Shown here piece by piece: positions 16,088-22,851 of a stretch of 37,302 nt of DNA. Positions within the stretch are counted from its first letter, which is position 1; the number at the start of each line of letters is the position of its first letter. Below the pieces are notes generated by a model, which saw nothing but the letters and a program-made list of their open reading frames with translations, ran no database searches and was not told the DNA's origin. The position numbers and the translations under genes are program-made. The DNA comes from Cytophagales bacterium (lineage in GTDB: Bacteria; Bacteroidota; Bacteroidia; Cytophagales; Spirosomataceae), in NCBI GenBank assembly GCA_013205605.1, contig JABMMK010000188.1, positions 1 to 37,302 of the forward strand, written 5' to 3'.

Positions 16088-16173
16088 CAAAATACATAAA
16101 ACTATTTAATTATATAAATTATTCAAATATTTATATTTATTTTAAAATAAATGTAAAAATATTTTCTTTTTTC
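16088..16173. other. Extremely AT-rich tract with an 18-bp palindrome upstream of the cold-shock promoter
   Basis: This stretch has very few G or C bases and forms the upstream part of the 314-base gene-free region 16035-16348. It contains the perfect palindrome ATTTATTTTAAAATAAAT at 16135-16152 and several AAATATT-type motifs. It directly precedes the TTG element of the cold-shock promoter, so it could act as an UP element or binding site. It could also be just low-complexity sequence. Confidence 0.45.
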
Positions 16174-16203
16174 TTGCATACAATATAATTATTTATACTT
16201 TTG
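16174..16203 (+). promoter_or_regulatory. Full Bacteroidota promoter of the cold-shock gene
   Basis: TTG at 16174-16176, a spacer of exactly 19 bases, then TACTTTTG at 16196-16203 match the Bacteroidota housekeeping promoter TTG-N19-TAnnTTTG. Transcription is expected to start near 16208-16210. Confidence 0.75.
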
Positions 16204-16208
16204 AGCAC

Positions 16209-16348
16209 TTAAAAGATTTAACATATTCTTAATTTCGACTTTCTCATCTAGTTTCTCCTCTGATTTTCCAGGTTATTGATTCTAATAAAGTTTGTCGGAG
16301 TAAAGGTTTTTATCTCTCGAGGGTATTAATATTTTTAACATTTTTTTT
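16209..16348 (+). promoter_or_regulatory. Long 5' leader of the cold-shock mRNA
   Basis: About 140 untranslated bases lie between the predicted transcript start and the csp ATG, far more than for other genes in this window. Long structured leaders are typical of cspA-type mRNAs, where they switch between cold and warm folds. Small inverted repeats such as TTATT/AATAA at 16273-16288 and CTCGAG at 16315-16320 are visible. A run of eight T's precedes the start codon and there is no Shine-Dalgarno sequence. The folding itself is not established here. Confidence 0.55.
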
Positions 16349-16543
16349 ATGCAAACTGGTAAAGTAAAATTTTTCAACGAGACGAAAGGTTTCGGATTCA
16401 TCGTTGATGATCAAACAGGTGAAGACATTTTCGTACACGTAACTGGTCTTACAGGCGTTACTATCCGCGAAAATGATTCAGTATCTTATGAAGTTACTGA
16501 TGGAAAGCGTGGCGCAAACGCTATCAACGTAAAGAAAATCTAA
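16349..16543 (+). CDS. Cold-shock domain protein (CspA family)
   Basis: The 64 residues form a single cold-shock domain. RNP1 KGFGFI is at 13-18 and RNP2 DIFVHV at 26-31, with the opening MQTGKVKFFNETKGFGF. The family binds single-stranded RNA and DNA and melts RNA structure, especially in the cold. The promoter, long leader and overlapping terminator make this a monocistronic unit. The terminator stem uses the last codons of the gene, with the TAA at the loop. Members of this family are often multi-copy, so I do not choose a specific csp letter. Confidence 0.97.
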   Translation: MQTGKVKFFNETKGFGFIVDDQTGEDIFVHVTGLTGVTIRENDSVSYEVTDGKRGANAINVKKI

Positions 16544-16561
16544 TTTTCTTACGTTTTTTTT
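16526..16561 (+). terminator. Terminator formed from the last codons of the cold-shock gene
   Basis: AACGTAAAGAAAAT (16526-16539) pairs with ATTTTCTTACGTT (16543-16555), with one bulged A and a 3-base loop containing the first two bases of the TAA stop. Eight T's follow from 16554. The coding sequence itself supplies the left arm. Confidence 0.75.
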
Positions 16562-16640
16562 GATTAGAGCAAATCAGGATTAAACAATATATATAGGATT
16601 ACCTATTTAAGATTGCAAAATTGATCTCTAGTTGAAGAGA

Positions 16641-16672
16641 AAAAAAAGCCCTCAGAAATGAAGGCTTTTTTT
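16641..16672. terminator. Bidirectional terminator between csp and lysS
   Basis: AAAAAAAGCC (16641-16650) pairs with GGCTTTTTTT (16663-16672), followed inward by a C-A mismatch and a TCA/TGA pair around GAAA. It backs up the csp terminator and also faces lysS read-through on the minus strand. Confidence 0.75.
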
Positions 16673-16754
16673 ATTTTACATGGTTCAACTTAAAAACTGA
16701 ATACTATTTTTCTTCAGTTCAGTAGCCCAGAGTTAAACTTAAGTCTGACGCAAT

Positions 16755-18467
16755 TTAAGAAATCCAGGCAATCACCTCCTCTTTGGTAGGCATAGATGAA
16801 TCAATCTTCAATTTCTTTCTCATTCCACCTAAATCGTTGAAAACTTTATTTGGATTGGCTTCTTTCAAAGCATTCAAAGTCAAAATTCCCATTTTTTGTA
16901 AAGCTGGTATCCAAATTACAGGTACCCCTGCATTGATAAAATCTTGATCCGAGGATACTTCCTTCATAATTTCAGGACGCATTTGAGGGAAAAACAGCAC
17001 CTCTTGGATCGAGGACTGATTCGTCATCAACATCGTCAATCGGTCTATTCCGATCCCAATACCCGACGTGGGTGGCATCGCATACTCCAACGAACGTATA
17101 AAATCATAATCCATCGCCATCGCCTCATCATCGCCTTTTTCAGCTAATTTTAGTTGGTCCTCAAACCGCTCTTTTTGATCAATCGGATCATTCAATTCGG
17201 AATAGGCATTTGCAATTTCTTTGCCGTTTACAAAAAGTTCGAAACGTTCAACTAAACCCTCCTTCGATCTATGCTTCTTGGTCAGTGGAGACATTTCGAC
17301 GGGATAATCAATAATAAAAGTGGGCTGAATTAAATTAGCTTCCACCTTCTCTCCAAAAAGCTCGTCGATCAATTTCCCTTTCCCCATTTGAGCATCCACT
17401 TCCATCCCAAAAGATGTACATTTTGCTCTTAATTCATCTTCAGAAAGCTCGTCCACATTCACGCCAGAATATTTCAAAATAGCTTCTGAAATACTTAATC
17501 GAGGATATGGGCCTGCAAATTCAATGTGATTATCTCCCACTGAAATATTAGTTTGACCATGTAAGGTCAAGGTTACCTTTTCAAAAATCTCCTCGGTCAA
17601 ATTCATCATCCAATGGTAATCTTTGTAAGCCACATAAAATTCCAAAGAGGTAAATTCTGGATTATGGGTTCTATCCATCCCTTCATTTCTGAACATCTTT
17701 CCAAACTCATACACTCCATCAAATCCGCCAACAATCAAACGCTTCAAATAAAGTTCATTGGCAATGCGCAAAAATAAAGGCATGTCCAACGTATTATGAT
17801 GTGTTTTAAAGGGTCGCGCAGAGGCGCCCCCATGAACAGATTGCAAGACAGGAGTTTCCACCTCTAACCAACCTCTTTGGTCAAACATCGTCCGCATCGT
17901 CGAAATGATCTTAGCGCGTTTGACGAAAATATCTTTAATGGAGGGATTTACGATCAAATCCACATATCGCTGGCGATACCTCATTTCAGGATCTGAAAAG
18001 GCATCATACGTTTGGCCATCTGCTTCTTTGACCACCGGCAGTGGCTTTAGAGCTTTGGAGAGCAACGTAAATTCACGCACGTGAACAGAAATCTCCCCTA
18101 CTTGGGTCGTAAAAGCATAGCCCTTAATTCCTATAATGTCTCCAATATCTAGGAGTCGTTTAAACACTGTATTATATAACGTTTTATCTTCGCCTAGGCA
18201 CAAATCATCTCTTCGAAAATACAATTGAATACGTCCATTCGCATCTTGTAATTCAGCAAATGAGGCATTTCCCATGATTCGAAATCCCATTAATCGACCT
18301 GCTAAACTAACTTCTTGGAAGTTATTTAATTCAAGTTTATATTCGGCCAAAATCTGAGCAGAATAATGGCTAACCAAAAATGCGGCTGCAGGATAGGGAT
18401 CGATTCCCATGCCAATGAGTTCCTGTCTTTTTTGACGTCTCAATAATTCTTGCTCACTTAATATCAT
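16755..18467 (-). CDS. lysS: Lysyl-tRNA synthetase, class II
   Basis: This synthetase charges tRNA-Lys. An N-terminal OB-fold anticodon-binding domain (~55-150, including VSLAGRLMGFRIMG) is followed by the class II catalytic core. Motif 2 is FRNEGMDRTHNPEFTSLEFY and motif 3 is GIGIGIDRLTML. The catalytic core ends near residue 497 with LFFPQMRPE, where typical bacterial LysRS stop. About 70 further residues follow (PVIWIPALQKMGILTLNALK, ending KLKIDSSMPTKEEVIAWIS), helical and resembling a helix-hairpin-helix-like repeat. From memory, this extension is common in Bacteroidota LysRS. The gene is monocistronic, with a bidirectional terminator downstream and a TATTTTTG -7 box upstream. It is divergent from the HtrA gene. 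Confidence 0.97.
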   Translation of the reverse strand: MILSEQELLRRQKRQELIGMGIDPYPAAAFLVSHYSAQILAEYKLELNNFQEVSLAGRLMGFRIMGNASFAELQDANGRIQLYFRRDDLCLGEDKTLYNTVFKRLLDIGDIIGIKGYAFTTQVGEISVHVREFTLLSKALKPLPVVKEADGQTYDAFSDPEMRYRQRYVDLIVNPSIKDIFVKRAKIISTMRTMFDQRGWLEVETPVLQSVHGGASARPFKTHHNTLDMPLFLRIANELYLKRLIVGGFDGVYEFGKMFRNEGMDRTHNPEFTSLEFYVAYKDYHWMMNLTEEIFEKVTLTLHGQTNISVGDNHIEFAGPYPRLSISEAILKYSGVNVDELSEDELRAKCTSFGMEVDAQMGKGKLIDELFGEKVEANLIQPTFIIDYPVEMSPLTKKHRSKEGLVERFELFVNGKEIANAYSELNDPIDQKERFEDQLKLAEKGDDEAMAMDYDFIRSLEYAMPPTSGIGIGIDRLTMLMTNQSSIQEVLFFPQMRPEIMKEVSSDQDFINAGVPVIWIPALQKMGILTLNALKEANPNKVFNDLGGMRKKLKIDSSMPTKEEVIAWIS

Positions 18468-18490
18468 ACTACATATATATTTTCAAAGGC

Positions 18491-18498
18491 CAAAAATA
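18491..18498 (-). promoter_or_regulatory. Candidate -7 box of lysS
   Basis: The minus strand reads TATTTTTG, a full TAnnTTTG match, 23 bases upstream of the lysS ATG. The triplet 19 bases upstream is TTT, one mismatch from TTG. Confidence 0.45.
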
Positions 18499-18643
18499 AC
18501 CAAATCATTTGGCAAATAAAACTGATCCGCAAGGAAGGTAAAAAACTTAAAACTTGTTAATAAAATTAGAGTCGATAAACAATTGAGTACATTTTTAAGT
18601 TAAATTCGCACAATCAAAATCAATTTTTAAAAGATCCTTATAA

Positions 18644-20125
18644 ATGAAAAATCAATTAAAATCCTATGTAGTCATTGCGCTTTTATCCAGTGCAATTTCT
18701 TTAGGCGCATTTCAATTATTTAATTTGGGTTCAAGAAATACATTAGGCGAAGTTCCTTCTGCATTTACAAACACGGTCTCAAACATCAATGCTCCCGGAA
18801 ATCCCGGAGAATTTACGTATGCAGCAGAAAAAACAACCCCTGCCGTTGTTCACATCAAAACTAAAATGGATCAGAAATCGCGCCAGCAATTTTCCAGTCC
18901 ATTGGACGATTTATTTGGTGGCTTTGGTGATCCTTATGGTGGTGGTGGAGGAGGCGGTCGTAGACAAGCACCTCAGCAACAAGAGGCTTCAGGCTCGGGA
19001 GTTATTATCAGTGCCGACGGATATATTGTTACCAATAATCACGTAGTAGCTGAAGCTAATGAGATTTCGGTGATCTTAAATGATAAGAGAGAATTTAAAG
19101 CAAAGGTTATTTCTACGGATCCTTCTTCTGACTTAGCCGTTATTCAAATTAAAGCCAGTGGCCTTCCTTTCCTAACTTTTGGGGATTCAGATGCATTAAG
19201 AGTAGGGGAATGGGTATTAGCGGTGGGAAATCCATTTAACTTAGAATCAACAGTGACGGCAGGGATTGTTTCTGCCAAAGGTCGTCAAAACATCATTGAT
19301 CGCGAAGGGGACATTAACCCATTAGAATCATTTATTCAAACGGATGCCGCGGTTAATCCGGGGAACTCGGGGGGGGCGCTTGTCAACTTAAAAGGCGAGT
19401 TGATCGGTATTAACACAGCAATTTATTCACGTACGGGCCAATTTGCAGGCTATTCATTTGCTGTACCCGTGAGTATTGTCAAAAAAGTTTCAGGTGATTT
19501 AATCAAATATGGCAATGTACAAAGAGGTTTCCTTGGAGTTAGTATCTTAGAGGTAAACTCAAAATTAGTCGATGAAAAAGATCTAAAAGTGAAAGACGGA
19601 GTATATGTAGGTGGATTTGCTGAAAATTCTGCAGCCAAAGATGCTGGCGTTAAAATCAATGATGTGATCATGAAAATTGACGGCGTGGATACAAAATCAA
19701 CAGCCAAGCTCATGGAAATCGTGGGCAGAAAAAGACCAGGCGAATCTTTAAACGTTTCTGTTAATCGCGATGGTCAAATCAAAGAATTCAATGTTACCCT
19801 AAAGAATAAAGATGGAAATACATCCATACTGAAAGGAGACATCGGTGAAACATATAAGTCGGAGTTCTTAGGTGCCAAATTCGGTTCTTTAAGTAGCGCC
19901 GATAAAGAAAAATTCAAATTGAGTTCTGGAGTTAAGGTGGTCGACGTGACAACAGATGGTCGATTAGAAATGTATGGCTTATCCAAAGGATCCATCATTA
20001 CCAAAATAAACGATAAGGCCGTCAATAGCCCTAAAGAAGCAACTGAATTATTAGAAGCCAGAAGAGGCCGAATTAAATTAGAGGGAATTGATGTCGATGG
20101 ATCTAGATTTATTTACGTGCTTTAA
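18644..20125 (+). CDS. Periplasmic HtrA/Do-like serine protease
   Basis: The protein has 493 residues. An N-terminal hydrophobic signal or anchor (~8-27) leads to a trypsin-like domain with the triad H133 (VTNNHVVAE), D163 (SSDLAVIQ) and S242 (NPGNSGGALVN). Two PDZ domains follow at ~280-395 and ~405-490. This is the DegP/DegQ layout: an envelope protease-chaperone that degrades misfolded outer-membrane and periplasmic proteins. The loop before the catalytic histidine (~91-113) is a glycine run with Arg and Gln, longer and lower in complexity than in E. coli DegP. Functionally it complements the BamA/OmpH genes further on. It is monocistronic with a strong terminator. The likely promoter has an imperfect -7 (TAAATTCG at 18601). 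Confidence 0.95.
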   Translation: MKNQLKSYVVIALLSSAISLGAFQLFNLGSRNTLGEVPSAFTNTVSNINAPGNPGEFTYAAEKTTPAVVHIKTKMDQKSRQQFSSPLDDLFGGFGDPYGGGGGGGRRQAPQQQEASGSGVIISADGYIVTNNHVVAEANEISVILNDKREFKAKVISTDPSSDLAVIQIKASGLPFLTFGDSDALRVGEWVLAVGNPFNLESTVTAGIVSAKGRQNIIDREGDINPLESFIQTDAAVNPGNSGGALVNLKGELIGINTAIYSRTGQFAGYSFAVPVSIVKKVSGDLIKYGNVQRGFLGVSILEVNSKLVDEKDLKVKDGVYVGGFAENSAAKDAGVKINDVIMKIDGVDTKSTAKLMEIVGRKRPGESLNVSVNRDGQIKEFNVTLKNKDGNTSILKGDIGETYKSEFLGAKFGSLSSADKEKFKLSSGVKVVDVTTDGRLEMYGLSKGSIITKINDKAVNSPKEATELLEARRGRIKLEGIDVDGSRFIYVL

Positions 20126-20181
20126 ACACAGATTTCAGGTGAATCGTTTACCTGGTTTCAAAATCTAATTTTCTTATAAAC

Positions 20182-20213
20182 AAAAAACCCGAAGCAAATG
20201 CTTCGGGTTTTTT
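20182..20213. terminator. Bidirectional terminator between the HtrA gene and pdhB
   Basis: A 14-bp stem pairs 20182-20195 with 20200-20213 (core CCCGAAGC) around an AAAT loop, with A and T runs outside. It lies between two convergent genes. Confidence 0.92.
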
Positions 20214-20231
20214 TAATACGTTTAACCGATG

Positions 20232-21215
20232 TTAAGATCTATATAAAACTTGCTTTACCGCTTTAACCGTTCTTTCTACATTTGGCAAAATCTCTTCAAT
20301 TAAAGTGGGCGCATAAGGCAAAGGTAAGTCACGTGAATTCACACGAATGACCGGAGCATCTAAGAAATCAAAAGCCCAACGCTGTAAATGATAGGTAATT
20401 TCGGAAGAAATAGCGGCCAATGGGTTTGCTTCTTCGACCACCACACAGCGATTGGTTTTCTTCACAGATTCTACGACGGTCAAATAATCAATAGGGCGTA
20501 CGCTGCGCAAATCAATCACCTCTACGGAAATTCCTTGCTTCTCCAACTCCTCTACGGCCGGCATCACCACACGAGATAACATTTTACCGAAAGTCACTAA
20601 GGTGACGTCTTTACCCGCTTTCACAATATTGGCTTTTCCGATCGGAATCAAATATTCTCCGTCCGGAACTAAACCTTTATCTCCATACATAACTTCCGAC
20701 TCCATAAAAATAACGGGGTCATTATCACGAATAGAAGCTTTCAACAAACCTTTTGCATCCGCTGGATTTGATGGAACAACCACTTTTAAACCCGGTGTAT
20801 TGGCAAACCAATTTTCAAAATTAGATGAATGTTGGGATGATAATTGGCCCGCATTTCCAGTCGGCCCTCTAAATACAATCGGACAAGAATATTGCCCACC
20901 TGACATCGACATTAATTTTGAAGCCGAATTAATTACTTGGTCTATGGCAACCAAAGAAAAATTGAATGTCATGAATTCTACAATGGGTCTTAATCCATTC
21001 GCAGCAGCACCTACTGAAATCCCTCCAAATCCCAATTCAGCGATCGGTGTGTCAATCACACGATCCGGACCAAACTCATCCAACATCCCTTGGGAAACTT
21101 TATAGGCCCCATTATATTCAGCCACCTCTTCTCCTATAAGGAAAACCGTTGAATCAGTTCGCATTTCTTCTTGCATGGCTTCACGCAAGGCTTCTCTAAA
21201 TTGAATTTCTCTCAT
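20232..21215 (-). CDS. pdhB: Pyruvate dehydrogenase E1 component, beta subunit
   Basis: This is the beta chain of the thiamine-diphosphate-dependent E1 of the pyruvate dehydrogenase complex, which decarboxylates pyruvate and acetylates E2 lipoyl groups. It has 327 residues. The opening EIQFREALREAMQEEM, the ThDP-activating glutamate E60 in DTPIAELGF, GPTGNAGQLSSQHS and VVVPSNPADAKGLL are hallmarks of the family. The C-terminal transketolase domain follows (VIDLRSVRPID). Branched-chain E1 beta subunits are close relatives, but the GPTGNAGQLSSQHS stretch fits pyruvate dehydrogenase better. The alpha subunit and E2 are not adjacent. It has a full consensus promoter upstream and is monocistronic between that and the shared terminator. 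Confidence 0.93.
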   Translation of the reverse strand: MREIQFREALREAMQEEMRTDSTVFLIGEEVAEYNGAYKVSQGMLDEFGPDRVIDTPIAELGFGGISVGAAANGLRPIVEFMTFNFSLVAIDQVINSASKLMSMSGGQYSCPIVFRGPTGNAGQLSSQHSSNFENWFANTPGLKVVVPSNPADAKGLLKASIRDNDPVIFMESEVMYGDKGLVPDGEYLIPIGKANIVKAGKDVTLVTFGKMLSRVVMPAVEELEKQGISVEVIDLRSVRPIDYLTVVESVKKTNRCVVVEEANPLAAISSEITYHLQRWAFDFLDAPVIRVNSRDLPLPYAPTLIEEILPNVERTVKAVKQVLYRS

Positions 21216-21248
21216 AATGATACATTACGTATATAACCTAATCAGGAG

Positions 21249-21278
21249 CAAAATTAGGCAAGAAAATGCATACAACAA
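21249..21278 (-). promoter_or_regulatory. Full promoter of pdhB
   Basis: On the minus strand, TTG (21276-21278), exactly 19 bases and TAATTTTG (21249-21256) match the consensus TTG-N19-TAnnTTTG. The expected transcript starts near 21243, giving a leader of about 28 bases. A second TAATTTTG at 21282-21289 lies 33 bases upstream without a good -33. Confidence 0.7.
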
Positions 21279-21323
21279 AACCAAAATTAGGTTTCTCATG
21301 CTCCCAATTTGATAAATTCTAGG

Positions 21324-21331
21324 TATTTTTG
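21324..21331 (+). promoter_or_regulatory. Candidate -7 box of aroB
   Basis: TATTTTTG matches TAnnTTTG and lies 24 bases upstream of the ATG at 21356. It overlaps a possible TTG start at 21329, which argues that the ATG at 21356 is the true start. Confidence 0.45.
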
Positions 21332-21355
21332 ATAATAATTAGAATTTCAACGCAA

Positions 21356-22384
21356 ATGACCGTCAAAATAGCTCCCATTTCTGAATCATTGGCCACTTTT
21401 TTTGGCCAGAACGATTATTCGCATATCGCTATTTTGGTCGATGAATTTACAAACAAATATTGTTTGCCCATCATTGAAGATTTGCTGCCGTCCAATTTCA
21501 CCAAAATTCTAATTAAATCTGGAGAGCATCATAAAAACTTAGCTACCTGTGAACGTGTTTGGGATCGAATGACGAATGCCAATATGGATCGGCATAGTTT
21601 ATTGGTCAATTTGGGTGGCGGAGTTATAGGCGATTTAGGAGGTTTTTGTGCCTCCACCTACAAAAGAGGAATTGATTTCATTCAAATTCCTACTACATTA
21701 TTAGCCCAAGTGGACGCGAGTGTAGGAGGAAAATTGGGCATCGACTTCCACGGACTTAAAAATCATATTGGAGTTTTCCAATTGCCTAAAGCCGTATTAA
21801 TAGACCCGAAATTTATTGATACCTTATCGATCCAACAAAAAAAATCTGGCTTTGCTGAAATCATCAAGCATTGTTTAATCCGCGATGAAAAGGAATGGAA
21901 TTCGATAAGCCAACAAAGTTTCGAGGAATTGGATTTATCAAAATTAATTGCTCATTCAGTTGCGATCAAAGAAGCAATTGTTTTAGAAGATCCCAAGGAA
22001 GCAGGTTTACGTAAAATTTTGAATTTTGGCCATACTTTAGGCCATGCCATTGAAACCTATTTGCTGGATAAGGGAAAAAGAAAGATTTTACATGGAGAGG
22101 CTATTGCCATCGGCATGATTGTAGAGGCATTTATTTCACATCAACGTGATTTAATTAGCCTGCAAGAGTTAGAAGAAATAGAATCTTATTTGTTTGAAAA
22201 CTACGGTCGCGTCAAATTACACCCAGAAGAGATTTCAAAAATCATTGCATTAACTGCTCAAGATAAAAAGAACAAAGGCAAAGAAATTCGTTTTTCTTTG
22301 TTGACCGGAATAGGCGACTGCGGATATGACATCCCTGTTAGCGCCTCAGAAATGAAGAAGGCCATTCAGTATTACTTGAATTAA
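21356..22384 (+). CDS. aroB: 3-dehydroquinate synthase
   Basis: AroB converts DAHP to 3-dehydroquinate, step two of the shikimate pathway, with NAD and a divalent metal. It has 342 residues from the ATG at 21356. Family motifs are all present: NLGGGVIGDLGGF for NAD, IPTTLLAQVDASVGGKLGID, the metal-ligand segments GFAEIIKHCLI and LNFGHTLGHAIE, and LHGEAIAIGM. A frame extending to a TTG at 21329 is open, but that codon sits inside the predicted -7 box. The gene abuts the convergent gatC stop with no gap. DAHP synthase, the preceding enzyme of the pathway, is encoded about 3.4 kb away at 25820-26914. Confidence 0.96.
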   Translation: MTVKIAPISESLATFFGQNDYSHIAILVDEFTNKYCLPIIEDLLPSNFTKILIKSGEHHKNLATCERVWDRMTNANMDRHSLLVNLGGGVIGDLGGFCASTYKRGIDFIQIPTTLLAQVDASVGGKLGIDFHGLKNHIGVFQLPKAVLIDPKFIDTLSIQQKKSGFAEIIKHCLIRDEKEWNSISQQSFEELDLSKLIAHSVAIKEAIVLEDPKEAGLRKILNFGHTLGHAIETYLLDKGKRKILHGEAIAIGMIVEAFISHQRDLISLQELEEIESYLFENYGRVKLHPEEISKIIALTAQDKKNKGKEIRFSLLTGIGDCGYDIPVSASEMKKAIQYYLN

Positions 22385-22672
22385 TTATTCAATAACCTGA
22401 GGTACTTTAAAATATTGCTCGTTGGTATCCGGCCCCAAAGCCAACGCCTTTTCCTTAGACAAATCTTGTTTAGCCACATCCTCTCTAAATTGATTCATGG
22501 ACGGAGTCATGTGAACTAAGGGTTCCACTTGATCCGTATTCACCGCATTAAGTGCCTCCATCCAGTCCAGCACCTTGTTGATCGATTCCCGCATCGGTTC
22601 GATTTCACTCGGATTTAATTCCAAACGAGCCAAATGGGCAATCTTTAAAACATCTTCCTTATTTACTTTCAT
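22385..22672 (-). CDS. gatC: Asp/Glu-tRNA amidotransferase subunit C
   Basis: This is the small 95-residue subunit that stabilises GatA-GatB in the tRNA-dependent amidotransferase converting Glu-tRNA-Gln (or Asp-tRNA-Asn) to the amide form. Recognisable features are IAHLARLELNPSEIE near the start, VDTDQV-like VNTDQVEPLVHMT in the middle and REDVAKQD. The gatA and gatB genes are not adjacent. It starts inside the 3' end of a 63-residue gene (14-base overlap), which follows gltX by one base, so gltX, the small gene and gatC form an operon linking glutamylation and amidation. It ends directly against aroB. Confidence 0.93.
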   Translation of the reverse strand: MKVNKEDVLKIAHLARLELNPSEIEPMRESINKVLDWMEALNAVNTDQVEPLVHMTPSMNQFREDVAKQDLSKEKALALGPDTNEQYFKVPQVIE

Positions 22673-22850
22673 CTTCTTTCTGGATTAACTTTTTATCATC
22701 TGGCATTTCCTTATCTAAAAAGGAATTTAATTGGTCTCGATCCATTGACGAAATGATTTGACCAAAGGAATCAATTTTCATTTCAAAACCCTCCAAATTT
22801 GGATGTACTTTGGGTTTTTTTTCGACCGGCTTGATTATTTTTTTTGCCAT
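22659..22850 (-). CDS. Small uncharacterised protein between gltX and gatC
   Basis: The protein has 63 residues from the ATG at 22850, one base after the gltX stop; a start at 22874 would overlap gltX. The N-terminus is strongly basic (AKKIIKPVEKKPKVHP). It is followed by a short folded-looking segment, LEGFEMKIDSFGQIISSMD, and an acidic C-terminus (KEMPDDKKLIQKEDESK). The hydrophobic spacing around FEMKIDSFGQII suggests a short beta-hairpin or helix. It overlaps gatC by 14 bases, so tight translational coupling is likely. I do not recognise a named family. Position suggests a role near tRNA-Glu/Gln aminoacylation, but that is inference only. Confidence 0.78.
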   Translation of the reverse strand: MAKKIIKPVEKKPKVHPNLEGFEMKIDSFGQIISSMDRDQLNSFLDKEMPDDKKLIQKEDESK

Positions 22851-22851
22851 T

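Noticed and set aside
16035..16348. A hidden small gene or tRNA in the 314-base gap before csp
   Set aside because: No open frame with coding character and no cloverleaf is visible; the gap is explained by the promoters and the leader.
21329..21355. TTG start for aroB
   Set aside because: It lies within the TATTTTTG -7 box; the ATG at 21356 gives the normal N-terminus.
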